The notes below the pieces were generated by a model. The model did no database searches, had not been told where the DNA came from, and was given only the letters and a program-made list of their open reading frames with translations. A program made the position numbers and the translations under genes. A stretch of DNA of 64,000 nt from Bacteroidales bacterium KHT7. GTDB taxonomy: Bacteria; Bacteroidota; Bacteroidia; Bacteroidales; Bacteroidaceae. The stretch covers positions 7,583 to 71,582 of the forward strand of contig FNBQ01000009.1 of assembly GCA_900102385.1 (NCBI GenBank), written 5' to 3'. Numbering within the stretch: position 1 is the first letter of the stretch; each line of letters begins with the position of its first letter. This document shows, in pieces, positions 24,925-32,901 of this stretch.

Positions 24925-27285
24925 ATGAAAAATCTGGTAATTGTAGAGTCTCCTGCCAAGGCGAAGACTATCGAGAAGTTTCTGGGAAAAGATTACAAGG
25001 TGATGTCGAGCTATGGACATATCCGCGACCTTAAAAAGAAGGAGTTCAGTATTGACGTAGACACATTTACTCCGAATTATGAAATTCCTGAAGACAAATA
25101 CAAGATAGTAGAAAGCCTGAAGGAAGAGGCTAAGAAGGCAGATACTGTGTGGCTTGCATCCGATGAGGACCGCGAGGGAGAGGCTATTTCATGGCACTTG
25201 TACGAGGTGCTCGGACTAACTCCCGAAAAGACAAAGCGCATTGTATTCCACGAAATTACAAAGCCAGCCATTCTTAAGGCTATCGAGAATCCGCGCGAGA
25301 TTGACATCAACTTGGTAAAGGCACAGCAGGCGCGTCGCGTGCTCGACCGCATAGTGGGCTTCAAACTGTCGCCTGTGCTTTGGCGAAAGGTAAAGCCGCA
25401 GCTTTCTGCCGGACGCGTGCAGAGCGTTGCCGTTCGTCTTATCGTAGAGCGCGAGCGCGAAATCAAGAACTACAAGGTTGAGTCGGCATTCCGCGTTGTT
25501 GCCGTGTTCCTCGTTCCCGACGGAAACAGAACCGTTGAGATGAAGGCGGAACTTTCAACCCGATTCAAAACCCAAAAGGAAGCCGAAGACTTCCTGAAGG
25601 AATGTGAGGCGGCAGAATACACCGTAAGCGACATCGTAACAAAACCGCTGAAGAAATATCCGGCTGCACCTTTCACTACATCAACATTGCAGCAGGAGGC
25701 TGCGCGCAAACTCGGTTTCTCTGTATCGCAGACAATGAGCGTTGCGCAGAAGTTGTACGAATCGGGACTTATAACATACATGCGAACCGACTCGGTAAAC
25801 CTCTCGGCTCTGTGTATAAATGCCTGCAAGCAGGTTATCTCTGAAAAGATGGGTGAGAAGTATCTTCACTCTCGCCAGTTTACAACTAAGATTAAGGGCG
25901 CGCAGGAGGCTCACGAGGCCATCCGCCCAACATATATGGAGAACAATGCCATCGACGGCAATTCTCAGGAAAAACGCCTGTACGACTTGATTTGGAAGCG
26001 TACTCTCGCATCGCAGATGGCTGAGGCCGAGATGGAGAAGACAACCGTTACGATAAAAATCTCTAACCGTGCCGAGACATTCGTTGCCAACGGCGAGGTT
26101 CTTGTATTCGACGGTTTCCTGAAGGTTTACCGCGAGTCGAGCGATGAGGACGCAAGCGAGGACGAGAGCACAAGCCTTCTTCCGCCGCTTAGCAAGGGCG
26201 AAGACCTTAAGCGCAAGGAAATCGTGGCAATGGAGCGTTTCACTCAGCATCCGCCACGCTATACCGAGGCAAGCCTCGTTCACAAGATGGAGGAACTTGG
26301 CATCGGCCGTCCGTCAACATATGCTCCTACAATCTCAACAATCCAGCAGAGAGAGTATGTAGAGAAGGCTGACCAGCAGGGAACTCCGCGCGATTATGCC
26401 GTCCTCACACTCAACGAGAAGGGCATCACATCCGAAACAAAGCAGGAAAATACTGGATACGAGAAGGCAAAGCTCGTTCCGACAGATATAGGAACGGTTG
26501 TAAACGACTTCCTTTCTGAGCATTTTACATCTATCCTCGATTACAACTTTACGGCAAACGTAGAGAAGGATTTCGATGAGGTGGCAGAGGGAAGCATTGA
26601 ATGGACCGACCTTATGCGCCGATTCTACGGCGATTTTGAACCGATGGTAGAGAAGGCTTCACATCTTCAGAGCGAGCACAAGGTTGGCGAGCATGAACTT
26701 GGCGTCGACCCAGCCAGCGGCAAGCCTGTATTCGTCAAAATCGGCCGCTTTGGCCCTGTGGTTCAGATTGGAACAGCCGAGGACGAGGAGAAGCCTCGCT
26801 TTGCCCAGATGAAGCCGGGACAGAGAATGGACACAATCACTCTCGAAGAGGCTCTCGACCTGTTCAAACTGCCGCGAATCCTTGGCGAGTTTGAGGGCAA
26901 GACGGTAAAGGTAGGCACAGGCCGATTCGGACCATACGTTTATCACAACGGCGTGTATGTGTCTGTTCCGAAGGATTTCAACCCGATGACATTGGCTCTG
27001 CATACAGCCATCGACCTTATCGAGGCTAAGCGCAAGGCCGAGGCTGAGAAGCATATCAAAAGTTTCGACGAAGAACCGAAACTCGAGATTCTGAACGGCC
27101 GATTCGGACCGTATATCGCCTACGACGGCACAAACTATCGTCTGCCAAAGACGGTTGAGAAGCCTGCCGAACTGACTCTTGAGCAATGTATGGAGATTAT
27201 CAAGGCTCAGCCTGCATCGGGAGCCAAGAAGACAAGAACGACAGCCCGAAAGACAACAACACGCAAGACGGCTGCTAAGAAATAA
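24925..27285 (+). CDS. topA: DNA topoisomerase I
   Basis: A type IA topoisomerase relaxing negative supercoils. The 786 residues begin with the Toprim motif 'LVIVESPAKAKTIEKFLG' and include 'DEDREGEAISWHL', the active-site Tyr in 'GLITYMRTDSVNLS' (about residue 287), and repeated 'RFGPYV'-type Toprim_C repeats instead of zinc fingers toward the end. The tail is a Lys/Arg/Thr-rich stretch ('TARKTTTRKTAAKK') for DNA contact. -7 box TACTTTTG at 24885-24892. aroK follows 4 bp later. Confidence 0.96.
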   Translation: MKNLVIVESPAKAKTIEKFLGKDYKVMSSYGHIRDLKKKEFSIDVDTFTPNYEIPEDKYKIVESLKEEAKKADTVWLASDEDREGEAISWHLYEVLGLTPEKTKRIVFHEITKPAILKAIENPREIDINLVKAQQARRVLDRIVGFKLSPVLWRKVKPQLSAGRVQSVAVRLIVEREREIKNYKVESAFRVVAVFLVPDGNRTVEMKAELSTRFKTQKEAEDFLKECEAAEYTVSDIVTKPLKKYPAAPFTTSTLQQEAARKLGFSVSQTMSVAQKLYESGLITYMRTDSVNLSALCINACKQVISEKMGEKYLHSRQFTTKIKGAQEAHEAIRPTYMENNAIDGNSQEKRLYDLIWKRTLASQMAEAEMEKTTVTIKISNRAETFVANGEVLVFDGFLKVYRESSDEDASEDESTSLLPPLSKGEDLKRKEIVAMERFTQHPPRYTEASLVHKMEELGIGRPSTYAPTISTIQQREYVEKADQQGTPRDYAVLTLNEKGITSETKQENTGYEKAKLVPTDIGTVVNDFLSEHFTSILDYNFTANVEKDFDEVAEGSIEWTDLMRRFYGDFEPMVEKASHLQSEHKVGEHELGVDPASGKPVFVKIGRFGPVVQIGTAEDEEKPRFAQMKPGQRMDTITLEEALDLFKLPRILGEFEGKTVKVGTGRFGPYVYHNGVYVSVPKDFNPMTLALHTAIDLIEAKRKAEAEKHIKSFDEEPKLEILNGRFGPYIAYDGTNYRLPKTVEKPAELTLEQCMEIIKAQPASGAKKTRTTARKTTTRKTAAKK

Positions 27286-27289
27286 GTCC

Positions 27290-27817
27290 ATGAAGAGAGT
27301 AATATTCGTAGGCTACATGGGGGCTGGCAAGACAACCATCGGCAAAGCCCTGTCTGACCAACTGAAGATGACATTCTTCGACCTCGACTGGTATATCGAA
27401 GACCGCTTTCATCGCAAGATAACCGAGATTTTTGCCGAGAAAGGCGAGAGCGGATTCCGCGAGATTGAGCGAAACATGCTTCACGAGGTTGCCGAATTCG
27501 AGAATGTGATAATCTCGTCGGGCGGCGGAACGCCATGTTTCTTCGACAACATGGAATACATGAACCAGCAGGCGATGACGGTCTATCTCAAGGCAAGTCC
27601 CGAGGTCCTGTGCCATCATCTTGAATACGGAAAAAGCAAGCGTCCGCTGCTAAAGGACAAGACCGAAGAAGAGATGCTCTCGTTCATAACCGAGTCGCTC
27701 AAAGTGCGCGAACCGTTCTATAGCAAGGCAAAACATATATTCAACGTCGACCCGCTCGACACCATCGCCGACGTAAAACTGTCGGTTGGTAAAATTGTCG
27801 ATTTGCTCGGTTTGTAG
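27290..27817 (+). CDS. aroK: Shikimate kinase
   Basis: Phosphorylates shikimate at the 3-OH with ATP in chorismate synthesis. The 175 residues have Walker A 'GYMGAGKTTIG' (about 8-18), the shikimate-binding 'FFDLDWYIE' (about 31-39, DxD) and 'SSGGGTPCF'. The start at 27290 lies 4 bp after the topA stop, so the gene is coupled to topA; longer upstream frames overlap topA and are rejected. Confidence 0.94.
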   Translation: MKRVIFVGYMGAGKTTIGKALSDQLKMTFFDLDWYIEDRFHRKITEIFAEKGESGFREIERNMLHEVAEFENVIISSGGGTPCFFDNMEYMNQQAMTVYLKASPEVLCHHLEYGKSKRPLLKDKTEEEMLSFITESLKVREPFYSKAKHIFNVDPLDTIADVKLSVGKIVDLLGL

Positions 27818-27877
27818 GTAGGCACAATTGCATGAACTGAAACTATATTATTTACAATTTTTATTTGACACAGAAAA

Positions 27878-29773
27878 ATGAGAAAATGGCGTGTTGAGGA
27901 TTCTTCTGAACTCTACAACATTTGTGGTTGGGGTGTGAATTATTTCAACATCAATGAGAAAGGTCACATGGTGGTTACTCCGCGTAAGGATGGAGTTGAG
28001 GTAGACCTTAAGGAACTGATGGACGAGCTGTCGCTGCGCGATGTGTCGGCTCCGGTGCTCGTACGATTCCCCGACATCCTTGATAATCGTATCGAGAAGA
28101 CTGCAAACTGTTTTGCCAAGGCTGCAAAGGAGTACAACTACAATGCAGAGAACTTCATCATCTACCCAATCAAGGTAAACCAGATGCGCCCTGTTGTTGA
28201 GGAGATTATCGGACACGGCAAAAAATATAACCTCGGTCTTGAGGCAGGCTCAAAGCCTGAACTTCATGCCGTTATCTCCGTAAACATGGACAGCGACTCG
28301 CTGATTGTGTGCAACGGATACAAAGACCAAAGCTACATCGAACTCGCCATTCTGGCGCAGAAGATGGGAAAGCGCATCTTCATAGTGGTTGAGAAGATGA
28401 ACGAACTCGAACTTATTGCACAGGCTGCCAAGAAGTTCGATGTGCGTCCAAACATCGGAATACGCATCAAACTGGCTTCTTCGGGAAGCGGAAAGTGGGA
28501 AGAGAGCGGCGGCGATGCCAGCAAGTTCGGACTTACCTCGAGCGAGGTTCTGAAGGCTCTTGAGATTCTTCAGGAGAAAGGACTTCAGGATTGCCTGAAA
28601 CTCATTCATTTCCACATCGGAAGCCAGATTACAAAGATTCGCAGAATACAGACTGCCCTTCGCGAGGCTTCGAACTTCTATGTTCAGCTCCGCAAGATGG
28701 GCTATGGCGTGGATTTCGTTGACTGCGGCGGCGGCTTGGGCGTTGATTACGACGGAACACGCTCTTCTAACAGCGAAAGTTCGGTAAACTACTCAATTCA
28801 GGAGTATGTAAACGACTGCGTCTACACGTTTGTCGAGGCGGCTGACAAAAACGGCGTTCCTCATCCAAACCTTATCACCGAGGGCGGTCGCTCGCTTGCC
28901 GCTCATCATTCGGTACTGATAATGGAGGTGCTCGAAACGGCTTCTCTGCCTGAGATGCCTGAGGAATACGAGGCAAATCCAGAGGCTCACAAACTTGTGC
29001 GCGATATTTACGATATTTGGTGTCATCTAAGCACTCGCACGATGCTCGAGGACTGGCACGATGTTCAGCAGATTCGCGAGGAGGCACTCGACCTGTTTGC
29101 CCACGGCTTGGTTGATTTGAAGACTCGTTCGGACATCGAGCAGATGTACTGGAGTGTTTGCCACGAAATCAACTCGCTGGCACAGAGCCAGAAACACATT
29201 CCAGACGAGTTGCGGAAAATCGACAAACTGCTTGCCGACAAGTATTTCTGCAACTTCTCGCTGTTCCAGTCGTTGCCTGATTCGTGGGCGATAGACCAGC
29301 TTTTCCCAATCGTTCCTATCCAGCGGTTGGACGAGAAACCAACGCGCAACGCCACTATTCAGGATATAACTTGCGACAGCGACGGTAAAATTGCCAATTT
29401 CGTAACATCAAACTATAATTCGCACACTCTGCCTGTGCATCCTCTAAAGAAGGGCGAGCCGTACTATCTCGGCGTGTTCCTCGTCGGAGCATATCAGGAG
29501 ATTTTGGGTGACTTGCACAACTTGTTCGGCGACACCAATGCCGTCCACGTTTCTGTTGATAAGGACGGGTACAAGATAAATCAGATTATCGACGGCGAAA
29601 CCGTAGACGAAGTGCTCGACTACGTTCAGTATAACACAAAGAAGATGGTTCGCACACTCGAGACATGGGTTACAAAGGCCGTGAAAGACGGCAAAATCTC
29701 ACTCGAGCAAGGCAGAGAGTTCTTGAACAACTATCGTTCGGGACTTTACGGTTACACTTATTTGGAAAAGTAA
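27878..29773 (+). CDS. speA: Biosynthetic arginine decarboxylase
   Basis: A PLP-dependent enzyme making agmatine from arginine, the first step of putrescine/spermidine synthesis. The 631 residues carry the PLP lysine in 'IIYPIKVNQMR', the alanine-racemase-fold barrel with 'FHIGSQITKI' and the phosphate-binding 'VDCGGGLGVDYDG', and the C-terminal beta domain. It lies 4 bp upstream of argB. The pair joins arginine synthesis and its consumption for polyamines in one transcript. Confidence 0.95.
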   Translation: MRKWRVEDSSELYNICGWGVNYFNINEKGHMVVTPRKDGVEVDLKELMDELSLRDVSAPVLVRFPDILDNRIEKTANCFAKAAKEYNYNAENFIIYPIKVNQMRPVVEEIIGHGKKYNLGLEAGSKPELHAVISVNMDSDSLIVCNGYKDQSYIELAILAQKMGKRIFIVVEKMNELELIAQAAKKFDVRPNIGIRIKLASSGSGKWEESGGDASKFGLTSSEVLKALEILQEKGLQDCLKLIHFHIGSQITKIRRIQTALREASNFYVQLRKMGYGVDFVDCGGGLGVDYDGTRSSNSESSVNYSIQEYVNDCVYTFVEAADKNGVPHPNLITEGGRSLAAHHSVLIMEVLETASLPEMPEEYEANPEAHKLVRDIYDIWCHLSTRTMLEDWHDVQQIREEALDLFAHGLVDLKTRSDIEQMYWSVCHEINSLAQSQKHIPDELRKIDKLLADKYFCNFSLFQSLPDSWAIDQLFPIVPIQRLDEKPTRNATIQDITCDSDGKIANFVTSNYNSHTLPVHPLKKGEPYYLGVFLVGAYQEILGDLHNLFGDTNAVHVSVDKDGYKINQIIDGETVDEVLDYVQYNTKKMVRTLETWVTKAVKDGKISLEQGREFLNNYRSGLYGYTYLEK

Positions 29774-29776
29774 AAG

Positions 29777-30544
29777 ATGGAAAAGTTAACAGTCATAAAG
29801 GTCGGCGGAAAAATCGTCGAGGAGGAAGAAAGCCTACAGCAACTTCTGAAGGATTTTTCGGCAATCGAAGGATATAAAGTCTTGGTTCACGGCGGAGGCC
29901 GCTCGGCAACAAAGATTGCCGCACAACTCGGTATAGAGAGCCAGATGGTAAACGGACGCAGAATAACCGATGCCGAGATGCTGAAAGTCGTTACAATGGT
30001 TTACGGCGGATTGGTGAACAAGAATATCGTGGCAAAACTTCAGGCATGCGGCGTAAATGCCTTGGGACTCACCGGAGCTGACATGAACGCCATCAGAAGC
30101 CACAAACGCCCGGTAAAGGACGTAGACTACGGCTTTGTGGGCGATGTTGATGAGGCTAACGGAAAGATGCTATCAACCCTCATTCAGCAGGGAATCGTTC
30201 CGGTGATGGCACCGCTTACACACGACGGCAACGGCAATCTGCTAAACACAAATGCCGATACCATCGCAGGCGAAACGGCAAAAGCCCTGTCTAAGTTCTT
30301 CGACGTAACCTTGGTTTATTGTTTCGAGAAGAAAGGCGTTCTTCGCGATGCCAACGACGATGACAGCGTTATTCCTCACATCACAGAGCCCGAATTCAAG
30401 CAACTCGTTGAGCAGGGAATCGTTGAAGGCGGAATGATTCCGAAACTTGAAAATGCTTTCAACGCGATTCACAGCGGCGTGAAGAAGGTGAATATAACCC
30501 TCTCTACAGCCATCGACGGAAAGCACGGAACCATAATCGAATAA
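29777..30544 (+). CDS. argB: Acetylglutamate kinase
   Basis: Phosphorylates N-acetyl-L-glutamate in arginine synthesis (some Bacteroidetes use N-succinylated intermediates, so the exact acyl group is open). The 255-residue amino-acid-kinase-fold protein has 'VIKVGGKIVEEEES' at the start, 'VLVHGGGRSATKIAAQLG' (about 36-53), and 'NTNADTIAGETAKAL' (about 157-171). The N-terminal helix of the arginine-inhibited hexameric forms is absent. Coupled to speA and followed by a hairpin terminator. Confidence 0.93.
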   Translation: MEKLTVIKVGGKIVEEEESLQQLLKDFSAIEGYKVLVHGGGRSATKIAAQLGIESQMVNGRRITDAEMLKVVTMVYGGLVNKNIVAKLQACGVNALGLTGADMNAIRSHKRPVKDVDYGFVGDVDEANGKMLSTLIQQGIVPVMAPLTHDGNGNLLNTNADTIAGETAKALSKFFDVTLVYCFEKKGVLRDANDDDSVIPHITEPEFKQLVEQGIVEGGMIPKLENAFNAIHSGVKKVNITLSTAIDGKHGTIIE

Positions 30545-30563
30545 AAAAAATTAAAAAAATATT

Positions 30564-30600
30564 GCGGACGGGTGTAACTTCTGTTATTCCCGTCCGTCTT
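30564..30600 (+). terminator. Terminator after argB
   Basis: Arms CGGACGGG (30565-30572) and CCCGTCCG (30589-30596) with a 16-base loop; only a short T-rich tail. It separates speA-argB from the sigma factor. Confidence 0.65.
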
Positions 30601-30613
30601 GCATATAGGGACG

Positions 30614-31129
30614 ATGAAAAATGAGATAAGTTTCAAGAACGATGTGCTGCCACTGAAGAACAAACTTTACAGGTTGGCACTCCGAATCACGATGGACACT
30701 GGTGAGGCGGAAGATGTGGTACAGGACACTCTCATAAGGGTTTGGAACAAACGCGATGAATGGGACGAACTCGAATCGATTGAGGCTTATTGCATGACCA
30801 TCTGCAAAAACCTGTCTCTCGACAGACACGAGAAGAAAGATGCCCAGAACATTCAGTTGGATGAGGCTCTTCACGATTCTGCCGAGATAAGCGACAATCC
30901 CGAGTCGAGCCTCGAACTGAAGGATAGGGTTGAGCTGGTTCACAGACTCATAAACAGTCTGCCGGACAAACAGAAAATCGCCATCCAGTTAAGAGAAATC
31001 GAAGGCAAGAATTACAAGGATATCGCCGACATAATGGGCATAACCGAAGAAGATGTAAAAGTGTCAATCTTCAGAGGACGCCAGAAAATAAAACAAAAAT
31101 TTTTAGAATTCGAAAATTATGGACTATAA
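30614..31129 (+). CDS. ECF-type RNA polymerase sigma factor
   Basis: The 171 residues hold sigma region 2 ('LALRITMDTGEAEDVVQDTLIRVW', about 20-43) and region 4 ('LINSLPDKQKIAIQLREIEGKNYKDIADIMGITEEDVKVSIFRGRQKI', given in outline, about 117-163). It lacks regions 1 and 3, as ECF factors do. The ATG at 30614 is preferred to a TTG at 30599. Its last 11 bases overlap the start of the next gene, a probable anti-sigma factor. No SusC/SusD or other obvious target lies nearby. Confidence 0.92.
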   Translation: MKNEISFKNDVLPLKNKLYRLALRITMDTGEAEDVVQDTLIRVWNKRDEWDELESIEAYCMTICKNLSLDRHEKKDAQNIQLDEALHDSAEISDNPESSLELKDRVELVHRLINSLPDKQKIAIQLREIEGKNYKDIADIMGITEEDVKVSIFRGRQKIKQKFLEFENYGL

Positions 31130-31628
31130 ATACATACATCAACTTTTGGAGCGCTATTGGAAGTGCGAGACTACAATAGAGGAGGAGCAGATTCTGCGCA
31201 CATTCTTCAGTCAGGGAGAAGTGCCTGTTGAGTTGCTGCCTTACCGCTCGCTTTTCGTGTACGAGAAGGAGCAGCACGACTTGCAGCTCGGAGTTGATTT
31301 TGACGAGCGCGTTATGGCCGAGATTAACAAGACAACAGTTAAGGCACGCAAGGTATCGTTTGCCAGCAGCATGAAGCCTTTCTATAAGGCTGTGGCTGTG
31401 GTTGCGGTGTTCCTCACGCTCGGTATTGCGGCAGAGAAGGCTATCGATAAGAACAATGCCGAGAACGATTACAGCAGCGTTGTAGACAAGGCCGGATATG
31501 CACGACAGAGCCATATCGTAAACGAAGAGCCATCGTCGCTGATGATGGTTTCGGAAGGTCTCAACAAAACAATTGACGGAGATTCTGTTACTTCGGTAAA
31601 CGTCGAGAAAAACGGGGTGAAGGAGTAA
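31119..31628 (+). CDS. Probable membrane-anchored anti-sigma factor
   Basis: A 169-residue protein: a helical cytosolic N-terminal part ('QLLERYWKCETTIEEEQILRTFF'-type, as in Bacteroidetes anti-sigma proteins), one hydrophobic segment near residues 88-103 ('AVAVVAVFLTLGIAAEKA') and a polar C-terminal region of about 65 residues outside the membrane. It overlaps the sigma gene by 11 bp, so it is translationally coupled. No zinc motif (HxxxCxxC) is present. The role is inferred from arrangement and topology. Confidence 0.7.
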   Translation: MDYKYIHQLLERYWKCETTIEEEQILRTFFSQGEVPVELLPYRSLFVYEKEQHDLQLGVDFDERVMAEINKTTVKARKVSFASSMKPFYKAVAVVAVFLTLGIAAEKAIDKNNAENDYSSVVDKAGYARQSHIVNEEPSSLMMVSEGLNKTIDGDSVTSVNVEKNGVKE

Positions 31629-31751
31629 CACTACCAAAGATATTTCTATTTGCTTTTTAAATATATAGTGCTTAATAAAACAATCTTTTTTCGGAAGCTG
31701 TGAAGCTTCGAACTCTCTCTCAAATTTTCATAACAAAAATTACTACAAGTA

Positions 31752-31789
31752 GTAAGCTCTTTCTAACAGAAGGAGCTTACTTTTATTTT
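31752..31789 (+). terminator. Terminator after the sigma/anti-sigma pair
   Basis: Arms GTAAGCTC (31752-31759) and GAGCTTAC (31773-31780), followed by TTTTATTTT. It lies only 10-20 bases before the next start codon. Confidence 0.8.
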
Positions 31790-31798
31790 AGAACCAAC

Positions 31799-32503
31799 AT
31801 GAACGAATATAGTTTCATCGACGATGAATTGGGCATTATTTCGGTCTGCCCTAATCCGAAGGCGAGATATCGCATCGTTATGCGTGCGGTAGACGGCGGA
31901 ATTAGGGTTACATGTCCGCTACATTCAACGCGGAACGATGTGCTGAACGCCATCGACAAATTGCGCGGTTCGTTGCTGAAACTGAAAAGCCGAAAGCCGC
32001 GCGAAACCGTCATCGATGCATCTTTCGGCATACAGACAGACTGTTTTTCGCTGCGTTTCGAGCCGATAAAGTCGGAAAGCTACCAAATTCGCGTTAAAAT
32101 GGGCGAGGCGATACTCTTCTACCCGCAGGGCGAAACATTCGCTCCAGAGCGCCAGAAATGGCTCAGGGAGGCAATATTGAACGTACTCAGGGCAGAGGCT
32201 AAGCTGTTTCTGCCAAAAATGCTGCACGAATTGGCCGAAAAGCACGGTTTCATCTATTCGGGCGTGACGATAAAGGCTAACCGAAGCAATTGGGGGAGTT
32301 GTTCTGTAAGGAAGCACATAAATCTGTCGCTCTATCTGATGCTTCTGCCCAAGCATCTGATTGAGTACGTTCTTCTGCACGAATTGTGCCACACGGTGGA
32401 GATGAACCACGGAGCGCGTTTCTGGACTTTGCTTGACAAGTGCATAGGAGGAAACAGCAAAGCCGTACGAAACGAGCTTAAATCGTTCCATACGGCTTTG
32501 TAG
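31799..32503 (+). CDS. YgjP-like (DUF45) zinc metallopeptidase
   Basis: The 234 residues show the YgjP/WLM-like gluzincin signature 'LHELCHTVEMNHGARFW' (about 191-207) with HExxH as HELCH and the third His after it, plus 'NRSNWGSCSVRKHINLS' upstream. Function in the family is unknown; it is often beside restriction or repair genes elsewhere. The ATG at 31799 is preferred because a terminator lies just before it; the upstream in-frame extension runs through that hairpin. A 10-bp stem (32458-32467 with 32491-32500) is embedded in the last codons. Confidence 0.85.
   Translation: MNEYSFIDDELGIISVCPNPKARYRIVMRAVDGGIRVTCPLHSTRNDVLNAIDKLRGSLLKLKSRKPRETVIDASFGIQTDCFSLRFEPIKSESYQIRVKMGEAILFYPQGETFAPERQKWLREAILNVLRAEAKLFLPKMLHELAEKHGFIYSGVTIKANRSNWGSCSVRKHINLSLYLMLLPKHLIEYVLLHELCHTVEMNHGARFWTLLDKCIGGNSKAVRNELKSFHTAL
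32458..32500 (+). other. Hairpin inside the last codons of the YgjP-like gene
   Basis: CAAAGCCGTA (32458-32467) pairs with TACGGCTTTG (32491-32500), with a second inner stem AACGA/TCGTT. It ends directly at the stop codon. There is no T tract, so it may protect the 3' end or slow ribosomes more than terminate. Confidence 0.55.
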
Positions 32504-32580
32504 CGTGATGTTCTTAGTTTGTATCTTTTCGCTAAATAAAACGATAAGCAGATATGGCTTGTGTGTGGTGGTTTGTTTCT

Positions 32581-32745
32581 CTGTTTCTTCTCTGTTTCTT
32601 CTCCGTTTCTTCTCCGTACCTTCCCCGTTGCTACTCCGAAGCTACCCCGAAGCTACCCCGTTCCTACCACAAATCTACTCCTAACCCTCCGGCTTACTTT
32701 CCCGAACCTTGCCCGTACCCTGAAGCAACCTTGAATGTTGCTTCT
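32581..32745 (-). repeat. 11-bp period tandem array C (15 units)
   Basis: Fifteen units in unbroken phase on the plus strand: CTGTTTCTTCT twice, CCGTTTCTTCT, CCGTACCTTCC, CCGTTGCTACT, CCGAAGCTACC twice, CCGTTCCTACC and so on to ATGTTGCTTCT. The reverse complement shares CGGGGTAGC and AAGTAAGCCGG words with array D. It lies between the convergent YgjP-like gene and the M16 peptidase gene. An open frame across it (32554-32808) is an artefact of the low complexity. Confidence 0.85.
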
Positions 32746-32827
32746 CTGGCTCTTTCCTGCATAACGGTTAGGATGTTTTGCATATTGTTACTTGGGCTTT
32801 TGTGGTGAAAACAATGGTAATAAAAAA

Positions 32828-32863
32828 AGGCTGGAATCCCTACAAGGATTTCAGCCTAATTTT
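32828..32863. terminator. Bidirectional terminator before the M16 gene end
   Basis: Arms AGGCTGGAATCC (32828-32839) and GGATTTCAGCCT (32846-32857) with one G-T pair, flanked by A7 and T6. It terminates the minus-strand CPBP-M16 operon. Confidence 0.88.
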
Positions 32864-32901
32864 TTGCTCTTTGCTGATGTTTTCAGCAGACTGCAATAGT
32901 C

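Noticed and set aside
25681-27291. Long antisense ORFs inside topA
   Set aside because: They are shadows of a well-supported gene with full domain structure on the other strand.
32554-32808. 84-residue Cys/Pro-rich ORF
   Set aside because: It is the translation of the 11-bp array C; the composition comes from the repeat.
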